Assembly: GCA_944320305.1 (NCBI GenBank)
Contig: CALUGW010000010.1
Location: 29,124-93,123 of the forward strand
Source: an uncultured Prevotella sp.
Lineage (GTDB): Bacteria; Bacteroidota; Bacteroidia; Bacteroidales; Bacteroidaceae
Length of the DNA stretch: 64,000 bases
Direction of reading: 5' to 3'
This document shows positions 41,425 to 50,556 of the stretch, piece after piece; position 1 is the stretch's first letter, and each line of letters opens with the position of its first letter. The position numbers were made by a program, and so were the translations under genes. Below the pieces are notes generated by a model. The model ran no database searches, was not told where the DNA came from, and saw only the letters and a list, made by a program, of their open reading frames with translations.

Positions 41425-43338
41425 TCACAGCCCTTTCATGGCTGCGGCGATGTCGGCCCGGCTGAAGCGCCCTTTCTTGAAGAGCGTCAGAGTTTTCAGT
41501 TCCGTGGGTCCGCTGACCTCGGCCTGCACGTTGATGGTCTCGGCGAAGCGCGTCTCGGGGTGCAGTCCCTCGGTGCGCACGAACTCGGCCTTGCCCCATC
41601 CCCTCACCGGCACGAGCGCCAGCGAGTGCTGCCCGTTATATATAATGTATGCCTTCAGCCCCGACGGCAGTTCGATGGTGCTTTCCTCAATCCTTGTTCC
41701 GCGCTCCGGCAGTGCGTAGTGGCCCAGCCGCAGCGTGGATGGCGCGGCGCAGGCCGTCACGGAGTCGGTGCGCAGCGTGCCGCCGGGCAGCGGGGTGTCG
41801 CGCAGCGTCATGGTGAACGAAGGGTCGCTCTGCAGCCACACCGTGCGGCGCAGCGTCCTCCCGTCGAATCCCTCGGTGGTGTAGCGGCGCAGCGGCTCCC
41901 ACTGCCCCTTCTTGTTCTTCACCACGTATGCCATGGCCACCTCGCCCTGCCTGCCGTCGGCCATCCAGGGGAACAGCGTGTTGTAGGCCAGCCGGTTGTA
42001 CTGCTCCGAGCCGCGGAACTTCTCGGCCCCGCGCCGCCCGGTGTCGTAGTTGCAGAAGGCGCGTGTCTCGGCGGCTCCGCTGCCTCCGTAATTGGTTATG
42101 AGCATCTTCGGCCCGGGCAGCCACAGGTTGTCGGCGGTGTCGGGCTTCACGCCGGCCCAGTAGCCCTCACTCTCCGTCGCGCTCCAGTAGGGATGGCTCT
42201 CCGGGAGCATCAGCGGCAGGAACGCCTTGGCGCACCAGTAGACGCTGCCCCGGCAGCTGTAGCTCTGGAGCACGGGGTCGAAGAGTCCGTAGAAGCCCGG
42301 CGCGGGCACTCCGTCGGCACAGATGAAGTCGGGGTTCTGCAGGAACTGCAGCAGGCAGCCGGAGGCTATGCGGCGCATCCAGCCCATGTCAATGCCCTCG
42401 CCCCATGCCAGCGGGGCTATGGAGGCGAAGCGGTACATATTGCTGCGGCCCCACATGGGCATATGGCCGTCGCGCCCGAACATACGGGGGTAGCTGCGGT
42501 ACATCTCCTTGAAGTTCTTGTCGAACTGCGCCGCCAGCTCAGGGTAGTGCTCGCGGCCGAAGAACAGCGACCACAGGCGGCCGTAGAGCTGGTAGGCCCA
42601 CATGGAGTAGTAGTCGTAGTTGGGCTTGTCCAGATACCAGCCGTCGCCCCGGTAGTCGCCCAGGAGCTGGCGCACGTACTTCACGAGCAGCGAGTCGTTG
42701 ACCTCGTAGCCCTTCGACTTGAAGAACGACATGGGGTAGACGTTGAAGAAGCGCCAGTTCTGCTGTATGGTCGGGCCGTCGGCATAGCTCTCTATCATGG
42801 AGTAGAGCGAGTCGCGGGTGGCCTTTGGCAGCGGGTCCCAGAGCACGTTGCCGCAGACGAAGAACGATATGCCGAGCGCGCCGAACTCCACCAGGTCCTG
42901 GCAGGGGCCGCGCTTGCCGCGGTGAGCTACGTACTGCGGGCTCGCCGGGTCCACCAGCAGCGATAGCTGGCGGCGGTAGTAGTCGGCCAGGCGTATGCCG
43001 CCTATGGTCAGCGTGGAGTCCTCGCGCAGCAGCGGCGCGGCGAGGAAGAGCGTGCGGCACATTCCCTCGAGCGTGGCCCCGCGCACGCGGCTGCTGTCCT
43101 TGGGGTAGCACACGTTGCCCATGCGCTCGAAGTACATCGGGTCGTCGAGCGACTTGATGTGGGCGAAGGCTCCCTCCAGCAGATACTTGTCGGCGGCAAT
43201 CCAGTGCTGCCGCGTCATGCCCGTGTACGGACTTAGCTTATAGTCCGGGTTGTTCACTTTGAACACATTGCCTTCCGTCGCAGCCATTGTAGTGGTTGAG
43301 AGCGCGATGGCCAATGCAATCGATGATAGTCTTTTCAT
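41425..43338 (-). CDS. DUF2264 exported protein (possible glycoside hydrolase)
   Basis: The 637-residue protein has a signal peptide (MKRLSSIALAIALSTTTMAA) and matches DUF2264, with segments such as TLEGMCRTLFLAAPLL, FGALGISFFVCGNVLW, FFNVYPMSFFKSKGY and GMPMWGRSNMYR-like (HMPMWGRSNMYRFAS). The first 380 residues look like an alpha/alpha toroid rich in aromatic residues, followed by a beta-rich C-terminal part. Members of this family have been placed among carbohydrate-active enzymes (I recall GH154, beta-glucuronidase-like), but I could not check this. It stands alone, without SusC/SusD genes, convergent with the Na/Pi gene. Confidence 0.82.
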   Translation of the reverse strand: MKRLSSIALAIALSTTTMAATEGNVFKVNNPDYKLSPYTGMTRQHWIAADKYLLEGAFAHIKSLDDPMYFERMGNVCYPKDSSRVRGATLEGMCRTLFLAAPLLREDSTLTIGGIRLADYYRRQLSLLVDPASPQYVAHRGKRGPCQDLVEFGALGISFFVCGNVLWDPLPKATRDSLYSMIESYADGPTIQQNWRFFNVYPMSFFKSKGYEVNDSLLVKYVRQLLGDYRGDGWYLDKPNYDYYSMWAYQLYGRLWSLFFGREHYPELAAQFDKNFKEMYRSYPRMFGRDGHMPMWGRSNMYRFASIAPLAWGEGIDMGWMRRIASGCLLQFLQNPDFICADGVPAPGFYGLFDPVLQSYSCRGSVYWCAKAFLPLMLPESHPYWSATESEGYWAGVKPDTADNLWLPGPKMLITNYGGSGAAETRAFCNYDTGRRGAEKFRGSEQYNRLAYNTLFPWMADGRQGEVAMAYVVKNKKGQWEPLRRYTTEGFDGRTLRRTVWLQSDPSFTMTLRDTPLPGGTLRTDSVTACAAPSTLRLGHYALPERGTRIEESTIELPSGLKAYIIYNGQHSLALVPVRGWGKAEFVRTEGLHPETRFAETINVQAEVSGPTELKTLTLFKKGRFSRADIAAAMKGL

Positions 43339-43410
43339 ATTTCAGGTTTTTGGTTATTTTCGGTCTTTTAAGCCTGTGTCCGGCGGTGCGGCGCGGCTGC
43401 GGAATAGTTG

Positions 43411-43418
43411 CAAAATTA
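43411..43418 (-). promoter_or_regulatory. -7-like box for the DUF2264 gene
   Basis: The minus strand reads TAATTTTG, fitting TAnnTTTG, 72 bp before the ATG; no -33 element is found at the right distance. Confidence 0.4.
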
Positions 43419-43536
43419 CTAATTTTCACTTAATCCTCGGACTGAAGTCGCAAAAAGTTTGAATGAGTTCAGTAAGAAAACCGCCGTCTGCCGCAAAAAC
43501 ATTGTGCCTGCCGGCGGTTGTTCCGCCGTTTTTTAG

Positions 43537-43544
43537 TAAGTTTG
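43537..43544 (+). promoter_or_regulatory. -7 box for the Rpn-family gene
   Basis: TAAGTTTG matches the -7 consensus 36 bp before the ATG. GTTG 16 bp upstream is a poor -33. Confidence 0.5.
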
Positions 43545-43580
43545 CAGGCGGTAACGAACTGATAGAAAAGACCAAAGCGT

Positions 43581-44483
43581 ATGAGATATTTAGACCCCAA
43601 GGCCGACCTTACGTTCAAGCGCGTGTTCGGCGAGCACATCGATCTGCTGATAAGCTTCCTCAACGCGCTGCTGCCGTTCGACAGCCCCGGCGACCGCATC
43701 ACCTCGGCCGAGTATATGCCGGCGGAGCTTGTGCCGCAGAACCCGCTCAGGAAGAACAGCATTGTTGACGTGCGCTGCCGCGACAACCGCGGCCGCCAGT
43801 TTATTGTGGAGATGCAGATGGTGTGGTCGGAGGAGTTCCGCGAGCGCGTGCTCTTCAACGCTTCTAAGGCTTACGTGCGCCAGCTGGGCGCCGGCGACCG
43901 CTATGAGCTGCTGCAGCCCGTCTACTCGCTGAACCTGGTGAACACCGTCTTCGAGCCGGATCTGGGCGACGAGTACTACCACTACTACCGCATGGTGCAC
44001 GTGGAGCACACCGACCGCGTGATCGACGGGCTGCACCTGGTGTTCATAGAGCTGCCAAAATTCACGCCACACACATATTCCGACAAGCGCATGGCCATAC
44101 TCTGGCTGCGCTATCTCACCGAGATCGGCGGTACGACAGACACTGTCGCGCCCGACCTTATGGCCAACCCCGATACCGGCAAGGCCATCGGTCTGATAGA
44201 AGAGTCGGCATTCACCGAGGCGCAGCTGCTCGGCTACGAGAAGTTCTGGGACATGATAAGCGTCGAGAGAACCCTCATCAGCGACGCCCTGAGGCGCGGG
44301 CACGCCGAGGGAATGGCCAAAGGTATTGCCGAGGGCCGCGCCGAAGGCCGCGCCGAGGGGCTTGAGGAGGGCCGGCGCGAGGCTCTGCTCGACACAGCCC
44401 GCAGGCTCAAGGGAATGGGGCTTGACAGCAGTGCTATAGCCGGCGCCACCGGGCTTGATTGTGAAGAGATAGACAGGCTCTGA
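43581..44483 (+). CDS. Rpn-family PD-(D/E)XK nuclease / putative transposase
   Basis: The 300-residue protein matches the Rpn (recombination-promoting nuclease, transposase_31-like) family common in Bacteroidetes. It opens MRYLDPKADLTFKRVFGE, a hallmark, and has the nuclease motif IVDVRCRDNRGRQFIVEMQ with Asp63, Glu77 and Gln79. The C-terminal tail has a short repeat, GMAKGIAEGRAEGRAEG (about 238-254), typical of this family. Despite the name, relatives act as DNA endonucleases that raise RecA-independent recombination. The gene is intact and lacks flanking inverted repeats, so I do not treat it as an insertion sequence. The GSCFA gene follows 4 bp later. Confidence 0.88.
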   Translation: MRYLDPKADLTFKRVFGEHIDLLISFLNALLPFDSPGDRITSAEYMPAELVPQNPLRKNSIVDVRCRDNRGRQFIVEMQMVWSEEFRERVLFNASKAYVRQLGAGDRYELLQPVYSLNLVNTVFEPDLGDEYYHYYRMVHVEHTDRVIDGLHLVFIELPKFTPHTYSDKRMAILWLRYLTEIGGTTDTVAPDLMANPDTGKAIGLIEESAFTEAQLLGYEKFWDMISVERTLISDALRRGHAEGMAKGIAEGRAEGRAEGLEEGRREALLDTARRLKGMGLDSSAIAGATGLDCEEIDRL

Positions 44484-44487
44484 CGGA

Positions 44488-45288
44488 ATGGACTTCAGGA
44501 CAATAGTAGACGTGTCGCGCCCGGGCTTCGAGATTGAGCCTATGGAGCGCATGCTGTTCGTCGGCTCGTGCTTTGCCGACAGCATAGGGCGGCGCTTCCG
44601 CGAGGAGAAGTTCCGCGCAGAGGTCAACCCCTTCGGCGTGATGTACAATCCGGCGAGCATCCTGCACACCGTGGAGCGCACTGACTGCGCCCCGCGCGTG
44701 GCCTTCTTCACGCTCGGCACGAACCGCGTCTACATTCTCAACTCCACCGGCGAGATTGTTGACAACTGCCGCAAGCGCCCGCAGCGGCTCTTCACCGAGC
44801 GCGGGCTGACGGCCGACGAGTGCGCCGGCTATCTGCGCCGGGCTGTCGATACGCTTGCCGGGCGCGATCCCCAGGTGCGCGTCGTCCTGACCGTAAGCCC
44901 CATCCGCTACGCCAAGTATGGCTACCACGGCAGCCAGCTGTCGAAGGCCGTGCTGATGCTGGCCGCCGACAGGCTGGTGCGCGAGGACTCCCGCTGCACC
45001 TATTTCCCCGCCTACGAGATTGTGCTCGACGAGCTGCGCGACTACCGCTTCTACTCGCCCGACATGCTCCACCCGTCGCAGCAGGCCGTGGACTACATCT
45101 GGGAGCGGCTCTCTGAGGCATATTTCAGCGCGGCCGCAAAGCGTTTTCTCAGCGAGTGGCGGCCCGTAAAGGAGGCTCTGGGCCACCGGCCGTTCAACCC
45201 CGACAGCGACGACTACAAGGCTTTCATGGCCGCCACGCGCGAGAAGCTGGCCGCCCTGAAGGCCCGCTACCCGCTGCTCGACGCCTGA
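44488..45288 (+). CDS. GSCFA-family protein
   Basis: This 266-residue protein has the name-giving motif FVGSCFADSIGRRF (24-37), followed by VNPFGVMYNPASI and VVLTVSPIRYAKYGYHGSQLSKA. The last of these holds a His, and FYSPDMLHPSQQAVDYIW holds a late Asp-x-x-His. These resemble SGNH/GDSL hydrolase blocks, so it may be an esterase or acyltransferase acting on glycans, but no substrate is known. It lies 4 bp after the Rpn gene and may be cotranscribed. A MITE-like element begins 20 bp after its stop. Confidence 0.86.
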   Translation: MDFRTIVDVSRPGFEIEPMERMLFVGSCFADSIGRRFREEKFRAEVNPFGVMYNPASILHTVERTDCAPRVAFFTLGTNRVYILNSTGEIVDNCRKRPQRLFTERGLTADECAGYLRRAVDTLAGRDPQVRVVLTVSPIRYAKYGYHGSQLSKAVLMLAADRLVREDSRCTYFPAYEIVLDELRDYRFYSPDMLHPSQQAVDYIWERLSEAYFSAAAKRFLSEWRPVKEALGHRPFNPDSDDYKAFMAATREKLAALKARYPLLDA

Positions 45289-45308
45289 CGCCGCGCCGCT
45301 GCGGACGT

Positions 45309-45507
45309 TAAGTAGGTGTTCAAAATTAATTGCCATCAAATTGTGCACTATTTCGGAGATGCATGCCAAAGTCCGAAGAGGGAGCGTAGCGGGCTACGCG
45401 ACCGATGAGACTTTGGCATGCAGCCCGAAAGAGTGCACAAGATGGCGGCAAAGATAAAGAGAATATTTACAAGGTTATTATATCGGTTAATTTTGAACAG
45501 CTACTTA
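45309..45507. mobile_element. MITE-like element family 1, long copy (199 bp)
   Basis: Terminal inverted repeats of about 20 bp (AAGTAGGTGTTCAAAATTAA against AAGTAGCTGTTCAAAATTAA on the complement) bound the element; both ends carry TA, consistent with a TA target. Inside, between two GTGCAC sites (45343 and 45433), a perfect 14-bp stem (45360-45373 with 45409-45422) and a nested GCGTAGC/GCTACGC hairpin are present. No transposase is encoded. A second copy lies at 55789-55900. Confidence 0.82.
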
Positions 45508-45570
45508 ACATTTTTATGTTAAAGAAACCGCCGCGCGTCACCGTGTGCAACACTCTGGCTGTCAGCTGGT

Positions 45571-45670
45571 TGCGAAACAGGTTGTTTTGGTCTCTGAAAC
45601 AGCCCTTTTCAGGCTCCGATATAGGCCGTTTCGGCGTGCGATATGGCCCGTTTTGCGGCGCGTTACGGCA
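45571..45670. repeat. GGCC-periodic repeat array, locus E
   Basis: Units such as GATATAGGCCGTTTCGG and GATATGGCCCGTTTTGCGG recur with about 20-bp spacing, a diverged version of the arrays at 20425 and 57520. It lies between GSCFA and cysS on co-directional transcripts; nothing coding is seen in the 609-bp gap. Confidence 0.65.
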
Positions 45671-45822
45671 GGTGTGTTAAAACGGGAGGGCAGGGGGCTC
45701 CTGTTAGTTGCGCATTTGCAACTAACCGGCGCGCGCCGACGGCAGCGGCGCCGCTGCCCGCCGGCCGTCTCTTTTCTGCTCAATAAAACCGCAAAACTCT
45801 TGCACCGCACGCCAATTTGCAC

Positions 45823-45830
45823 TAACTTTG
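45823..45830 (+). promoter_or_regulatory. -7 box for cysS
   Basis: TAACTTTG is a perfect -7. The -33 position reads TTGC rather than TTTG at a 19-bp spacing, so the upstream half is imperfect. The cysS ATG is 67 bp downstream. Confidence 0.68.
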
Positions 45831-45897
45831 CAGACAGATAGGCCGCCGCGGCCGGCTTCTCTCCTCACAACGCAAGACAACAAAACGATAAAGACAT

Positions 45898-47388
45898 ATG
45901 GAACAGAGACTCGTAATCTACAATACGCTCATGCGCTCGAAGCAGCCCTTCGTGCCGCTCCACGCGCCCAACGTGGGCATGTACGTCTGCGGCCCCACCG
46001 TCTACGGCGACCCGCACCTGGGCCACGCCCGCCCGGCCATCACGTTCGACACGGTGTTCCGCTATCTGCGCCATCTCGGCTACAAGGTGCGCTACGTGCG
46101 CAACATCACCGACGTGGGCCATCTGGAGCACGACGCCGACGAGGGCGACGACAAGATTGAGAAGAAGGCCCGCCTTGAGCAGCTTGAGCCGATGGAGGTG
46201 GCGCAGTATTACACCAACCGCTACCACGACGCCATGGCAGCCCTCAACGTGCTCCCCCCGAGCATCGAGCCGCACGCCTCCGGCCACATCATCGAGCAGG
46301 AGGAGCTGGTGCGCCAGATAATGGACAACGGCTACGCCTACGAGAGCAACGGCAGCGTGTACTTCGACGTGGAGAAATACAACAGCGACCACCGCTACGG
46401 CGTGCTCTCCGGGCGCAACCTCGACGACGTCAGGGACGCCAGCCGCGAGCTTGATGGCGTGGGCGAGAAGCGCCACCAGGTGGACTTCGCCCTGTGGAAG
46501 AAGGCGCAGCCGGAGCACATCATGCGCTGGCCCAGCCCCTGGAGCGACGGCTTCCCCGGCTGGCACTGCGAGTGCACGGCCATGGGCAGGAAGTATCTGG
46601 GCGCCGAGTTCGACATCCACGGCGGCGGCATGGACCTCGTCTTCCCCCACCACGAGTGCGAGATAGCGCAGGCCGTGGCCGCGCAGGGCAAGCCCATGGT
46701 GCGCTACTGGATGCACAACAACATGATAACCATCAACGGCCAGAAGATGGGCAAGAGCCTCGGCAACTTCATAACCCTCGAGCAGTTCTTCACCGGCAGC
46801 CACGAGAGCCTGCGGAAGGCCTACTCGCCGATGACCATCCGCTTCTTCATCCTCAGCGCTCACTACCGCGGCACGGTCGATTTCTCCAACGACGCCCTGC
46901 TGGCCAGCGAGAAAGGGCTGGAGCGGCTGATGAACGGCATCGGCGACCTGGAGCGCGTGCCCGTGGCCGCCAAGAGCGACGCCGAGACAGAGGCGTTCGT
47001 CATGGGGCTGCGCCAGCGGTGCTACGACGCCATGAACGACGACTTCGCCACGCCGCAGGTGATAAGCTACCTGTTTGAGGCCTGCTCGCACATCAACAAG
47101 CTGCTTGACCACAAGGGCGCCATCTCGGCCGACTGTCTCGGCGAGCTGAAGGCCGCGATGCACCTCTTCGCCTTCGACCTGCTGGGCTTGCGCCAGGAGC
47201 GCGGAGGCTCCGACGGCGCGCGCGAGGAGGCCTTCGGCAAGGTGGTTGACATGGTGCTCGACCTGCGCGCCAAGGCCAAGGCCGCCAAGGACTGGGCCAC
47301 CAGCGACCGCATACGCGACGAGCTGGCCGCCGCCGGCTTCGAGGTGAAGGACACCAAGGACGGCGTCGCCTGGCGGCTGGACAAATAG
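45898..47388 (+). CDS. cysS: Cysteine--tRNA ligase
   Basis: CysS charges tRNA-Cys. The 496-residue protein has the zinc-ligand Cys31 in [18 protein letters not shown] with the HLGH signature (40-43). It also has the further zinc site [10 protein letters not shown], the [20 protein letters not shown] segment, and the KMSKS loop KMGKSLGNF. The C-terminal DALR-like and anticodon domains are complete ([17 protein letters not shown]). It has its own promoter and is followed by a terminator 13 bp after the stop. Confidence 0.97.
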   Translation: MEQRLVIYNTLMRSKQPFVPLHAPNVGMYVCGPTVYGDPHLGHARPAITFDTVFRYLRHLGYKVRYVRNITDVGHLEHDADEGDDKIEKKARLEQLEPMEVAQYYTNRYHDAMAALNVLPPSIEPHASGHIIEQEELVRQIMDNGYAYESNGSVYFDVEKYNSDHRYGVLSGRNLDDVRDASRELDGVGEKRHQVDFALWKKAQPEHIMRWPSPWSDGFPGWHCECTAMGRKYLGAEFDIHGGGMDLVFPHHECEIAQAVAAQGKPMVRYWMHNNMITINGQKMGKSLGNFITLEQFFTGSHESLRKAYSPMTIRFFILSAHYRGTVDFSNDALLASEKGLERLMNGIGDLERVPVAAKSDAETEAFVMGLRQRCYDAMNDDFATPQVISYLFEACSHINKLLDHKGAISADCLGELKAAMHLFAFDLLGLRQERGGSDGAREEAFGKVVDMVLDLRAKAKAAKDWATSDRIRDELAAAGFEVKDTKDGVAWRLDK

Positions 47389-47400
47389 CAAGGCACAACG

Positions 47401-47433
47401 GGTGTGGCGGCGCGGTGCCGCCACACCTTTTTT
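47401..47433 (+). terminator. Terminator after cysS
   Basis: GGTGTGGCGGC (47401-47411) pairs with GCCGCCACACC (47417-47427), followed by six T. It sits only 19 bp before the next start codon, so the downstream gene may rely on read-through. Confidence 0.9.
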
Positions 47434-47451
47434 ATATAACGCAAAAGCAAT

Positions 47452-48621
47452 ATGGACTACAATTTCGACGAGCTCATAGACCGCCGCGGCACCCGTTCCT
47501 ACAAGTGGGACTCGGCTCCCGGCGACGATGTGATACCAATGTGGGTGGCCGACATGGACTTCCGCACGGCTCCGGCCATAACCGAAGCCCTCATGCGCAG
47601 GGTGAGGCACGGCATATTCGGCTATGTGAAGGTGCCCGAGGAATACTACAGCGCCCTGACCTCATGGTTCTCGCGCCGCCACGGGTGGCGCATCGGGCGC
47701 GACTGGATTCAGTACACCTCGGGCGTTGTTCCGGCCGTGTCGGTGGTTGTCAAGGCCCTCTGCCGCCCCGGCGACAAGGTCATTCTGCAGACGCCCGTTT
47801 ACAACTGCTTCTTCTCCTCGGTGCGCAACAACGGCTGCGAGATACTGGAGAATCCGCTGAGAAACGACGGCGGACGCTTCACCATGGACTACGACGACCT
47901 TGAGGCCAAGGCCGCCGACCCGCGCGCCCGCCTGCTCGTGCTCTGCAATCCGCACAACCCCGCCGGGCGGGTGTGGACGGCCGCTGAGCTGGAGCGGCTC
48001 AACGACATCTGCCTGCGCCACGGCGTGAGGGTGCTCTCTGACGAGATTCACTGCGAGCTTACGCGCCCCGGACTGAGCTACACGCCCTTTGCAGCCGTGT
48101 CGGCAGACTGCCTGAAGAACGCCGTCGTGGCCAACTCGCCGTCGAAGGCGTTCAACACCGCCGGCCTGCAGATTGCCAATATCATCTGCTCCGACGCCGC
48201 CACGCGCGCGGCGATAGACCGCGCAATCAACATCAACGAGGTGTGCGACGTCAATCCATTTGGCGTTGAGGGGCTTATAGCCGCCTACAACGGGGGCGAA
48301 GAGTGGCTTGACGCCCTCCGCCGCTACCTCTGGGGCAACTACACGGAGCTTTGCCGCTTCTTCGCCGAGCGGCTGCCGCAGCTGCCGGTGACGCCGCTCG
48401 AGGGCACCTATCTCGTGTGGGTGGACTGCCGCCGCCTCGGTCTGTCGTCCGACGAGCTTGCCGCCCGCCTGGCCGCCGAGGGCTGCGTGATGGTCAACAG
48501 CGGCACCATGTACGGACTGGTCGGCGAGGGCTTCGTCCGCATCAACATTGCCTGCCCCCGCAGCCGCATGATGGAGGGCCTCAGGCGCATGGCCTCTGTG
48601 TTGGAGAGGGTGGGGGCTTAG
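47452..48621 (+). CDS. MalY/PatB-type aminotransferase (cystathionine beta-lyase-like)
   Basis: The 389-residue PLP enzyme belongs to fold-type I, MalY/PatB branch, which cleaves cystathionine or other S-substituted cysteines to a thiol, pyruvate and ammonia. Family features include IPMWVADMDFRTAP, YTSGVVPAVSVVV, the substrate loop LLVLCNPHNPAGRVW, SDEIHCELT, and the PLP-binding lysine (about 232) in NSPSKAFNTAGLQ. It follows cysS on the same strand with a terminator between, so the pairing of two cysteine-related genes may be functional. It could instead act as a general aminotransferase. Confidence 0.9.
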   Translation: MDYNFDELIDRRGTRSYKWDSAPGDDVIPMWVADMDFRTAPAITEALMRRVRHGIFGYVKVPEEYYSALTSWFSRRHGWRIGRDWIQYTSGVVPAVSVVVKALCRPGDKVILQTPVYNCFFSSVRNNGCEILENPLRNDGGRFTMDYDDLEAKAADPRARLLVLCNPHNPAGRVWTAAELERLNDICLRHGVRVLSDEIHCELTRPGLSYTPFAAVSADCLKNAVVANSPSKAFNTAGLQIANIICSDAATRAAIDRAININEVCDVNPFGVEGLIAAYNGGEEWLDALRRYLWGNYTELCRFFAERLPQLPVTPLEGTYLVWVDCRRLGLSSDELAARLAAEGCVMVNSGTMYGLVGEGFVRINIACPRSRMMEGLRRMASVLERVGA

Positions 48622-48655
48622 GGTTCTTAGGACGCCTAAGAGTCCTAAGAATCCT
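48621..48655. terminator. Hairpin between patB-like and GT4 genes
   Basis: GGGTTCTTAGGAC (48621-48633) pairs with GTCCTAAGAATCC (48642-48654). It fills the gap between convergent genes. No long T tract follows, so its strength is uncertain. Confidence 0.6.
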
Positions 48656-49832
48656 ATGACTCATTCGCTCTCTGCTCCTGCCTCCCCATAGCCTTTCTGT
48701 ATGCCGCCATGAGGTCGTCGGCCAGCAGGCGGTCGCTGAAGCGGGCCGCGTGGGCGCGCCCCCGGGCAATCATTGCCTGGCGGCGCGCCTCGTCGTTGCA
48801 GGCGGTGTCTATGGCGTCGGCCATGGCCGCGGCGTCGTCGGGGCCAACGTAGAGCGAGCCGGGTCCTCCTGCCTCCTCCAGGCAGGAGCCTGTGCAGCCG
48901 ATGGCGGGCACGCCGCTTGTCACGGCCTCGAGCATCGGAATGCCGAAGCCCTCGATGCGCGAGGGGTAGACAAAGGCCGTGGCCAGGCGGTAGAACGCCG
49001 GCAGGTCGGCGAAGGGCACGCCGTGGACGAAGCGGAACGTCTGTTCCAGCCCGGCGCGGCGCAGGCTGTCCTTGATCTCGTCCTCATAGGAAGTGTGACG
49101 GCCCACGGCCACCACCGGCACGATGCCTGCCGCGGGGCGCCCCCGGCGGGCCATCAGCTCCACGGCCCCGGCCACCAGCCCCAGGTTCTTGCGCCGCTCG
49201 ATGCTGCCCACATAGAGCACGAAGCGGGGCGGCAGCGAGTAGCGGCGGCGCACGTCGTCGAGCGCGGCCTGCGCTATCGGGGCGGCAAAGGCCGGGTCGC
49301 AGCCCTGGTAGACCACGTCGATCTTGGCCTCCGGCACGCCGTAGTAGCGCATCACCTCGCGCTTGGTGAACTCGCTGACGGCTATCACGCGGTCGGCCTC
49401 GCGGCAGGCGCGGCGGAACTTGTAGTTGTAGATCATGCGGTCGATGGGGTGGTAGTATTCGGGGCAGTGTATGAAGATGAGGTCGTGTATTGTCACCACC
49501 GAGCGGCAGCCGGCGCGGCGTATGGTCAGCGGCAGCTCGTTGCTCAGGCCGTGGTAGAGGCCTATGCCGTCGCGCCTCAGGTCGCGCCACACGCCCCACA
49601 CGCGCCAGGCCGACTTCAGCCTGCGCCACAGGGCCGTGGCGGGGGTGTGAACGCGGAGGGCGCCGAGCGTGGGAATCTCTGGCAGATAGGGCGCGCGCCG
49701 TGCGTCGGGCACGTAGAGGTGGTACTCGTTGCCGCCCTCCTGCTGCGACAGCACGCGCAGCACAAAGCGGCTGTAGTTGCCAAGCCCGGTGCGGTTCTGG
49801 GCCGCCCGCTTGGCGTCGAAACCTATTTTCAT
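48654..49832 (-). CDS. Glycosyltransferase family 4 protein
   Basis: From the ATG at 49832 this 392-residue protein is a GT-B retaining glycosyltransferase of family 4 (GT1/mannosyltransferase-like). The N-terminus MKIGFDAKRAAQNRTGLGNY resembles WbaZ/MtfB-type mannosyltransferases. The donor-binding half has FVLYVGSIERRKNLGLV and the Glu-rich motif FVYPSRIEGFGIPMLEAVTSGVPAIG. It would add sugars to surface polysaccharide or LPS at the inner membrane. It stands alone, convergent with the patB-like gene. A longer frame to 49943 lacks conservation and crosses the likely promoter. Confidence 0.9.
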   Translation of the reverse strand: MKIGFDAKRAAQNRTGLGNYSRFVLRVLSQQEGGNEYHLYVPDARRAPYLPEIPTLGALRVHTPATALWRRLKSAWRVWGVWRDLRRDGIGLYHGLSNELPLTIRRAGCRSVVTIHDLIFIHCPEYYHPIDRMIYNYKFRRACREADRVIAVSEFTKREVMRYYGVPEAKIDVVYQGCDPAFAAPIAQAALDDVRRRYSLPPRFVLYVGSIERRKNLGLVAGAVELMARRGRPAAGIVPVVAVGRHTSYEDEIKDSLRRAGLEQTFRFVHGVPFADLPAFYRLATAFVYPSRIEGFGIPMLEAVTSGVPAIGCTGSCLEEAGGPGSLYVGPDDAAAMADAIDTACNDEARRQAMIARGRAHAARFSDRLLADDLMAAYRKAMGRQEQRANES

Positions 49833-49909
49833 TTTGCAGGGTGTCTGTTTAAGTATTACAAAACTATCCAAAATTCTTGATATAACAGCACCGTTTCGGG
49901 AAAAATAGC

Positions 49910-49917
49910 TACTTTTG
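49910..49917 (+). promoter_or_regulatory. -7-like box upstream of gtrA-like gene
   Basis: TACTTTTG fits TAnnTTTG about 95 bp upstream of the GtrA start; no -33 TTTG at the expected spacing. Confidence 0.45.
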
Positions 49918-50011
49918 CACGAAAAAACAAGAGCACGATGCAAAAGTCAGCAGACTTCAGCCGCCGTACGGGGCACGCCGCGCCGGCCGGCGGCCACAAT
50001 CCGTCAGAGCC

Positions 50012-50404
50012 ATGAGGCAGACCCTCCGCGAGCGCGTCTCGCAGTTCGCCAGGTTCTGCGCGGTGGGAGTCGTGGCCGCCGGGATACACTACGGGGTGTA
50101 CTTCCTGATGCAGTTCTTCCTGCACGGGGCCGTGGGGCTGAACGTGAGCTACACCGTGGGCTATGGCGTGAGCCTTGTCTGCAACTTCTTTATGACCACG
50201 TGGTTCACCTTCAGGTCGCACGTCTCGGCGGGCAAGGTGGCGGGCTTCGGCTTCAGCCACGCGGTGAACTACTCCATCCACATTGTGCTTTTCAACCTGC
50301 TGATGGCTGTGGGCGTCCACCGCCTGCTGGCCCCGGTGATAGTGCTGATGGTGGCCGTGCCCACCAACTTCCTTATCCTGAGGTTAGTTTACCGCAGGAA
50401 ATAG
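50012..50404 (+). CDS. GtrA-family membrane protein
   Basis: The 130-residue protein has four hydrophobic helices and the GtrA pattern: FARFCAVGVVAAGIHYGVYF, SYTVGYGVSLVCNFFMTTWFTF and a final VPTNFLILRLVYR. GtrA-like proteins are thought to flip undecaprenyl-linked sugars across the inner membrane for surface glycan decoration. It is upstream of an LTA-synthase-like gene on the same strand (152-bp gap) and divergent from a GT4 glycosyltransferase, so all three may serve envelope glycans; this is inferred from position. Confidence 0.9.
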   Translation: MRQTLRERVSQFARFCAVGVVAAGIHYGVYFLMQFFLHGAVGLNVSYTVGYGVSLVCNFFMTTWFTFRSHVSAGKVAGFGFSHAVNYSIHIVLFNLLMAVGVHRLLAPVIVLMVAVPTNFLILRLVYRRK

Positions 50405-50556
50405 GCGCCAGGCCCGCCTCAGCCAGGGCCGGGAAGGTGGCGCGCGGGCTGCCTGACGTCGGCCGCCGGAGGCGCTTGATGTATAACTGTTAAAAGCAAA
50501 AAGCCCCGCACTGGGTCTCTGCGCCGTCGCAGGCCCGAGGCGGGCATACCGTTAAG

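Noticed and set aside
43581-44483. Rpn-family gene as an insertion sequence
   Set aside because: No terminal inverted repeats or target duplication were found around it, and the gene has its own promoter-like box.
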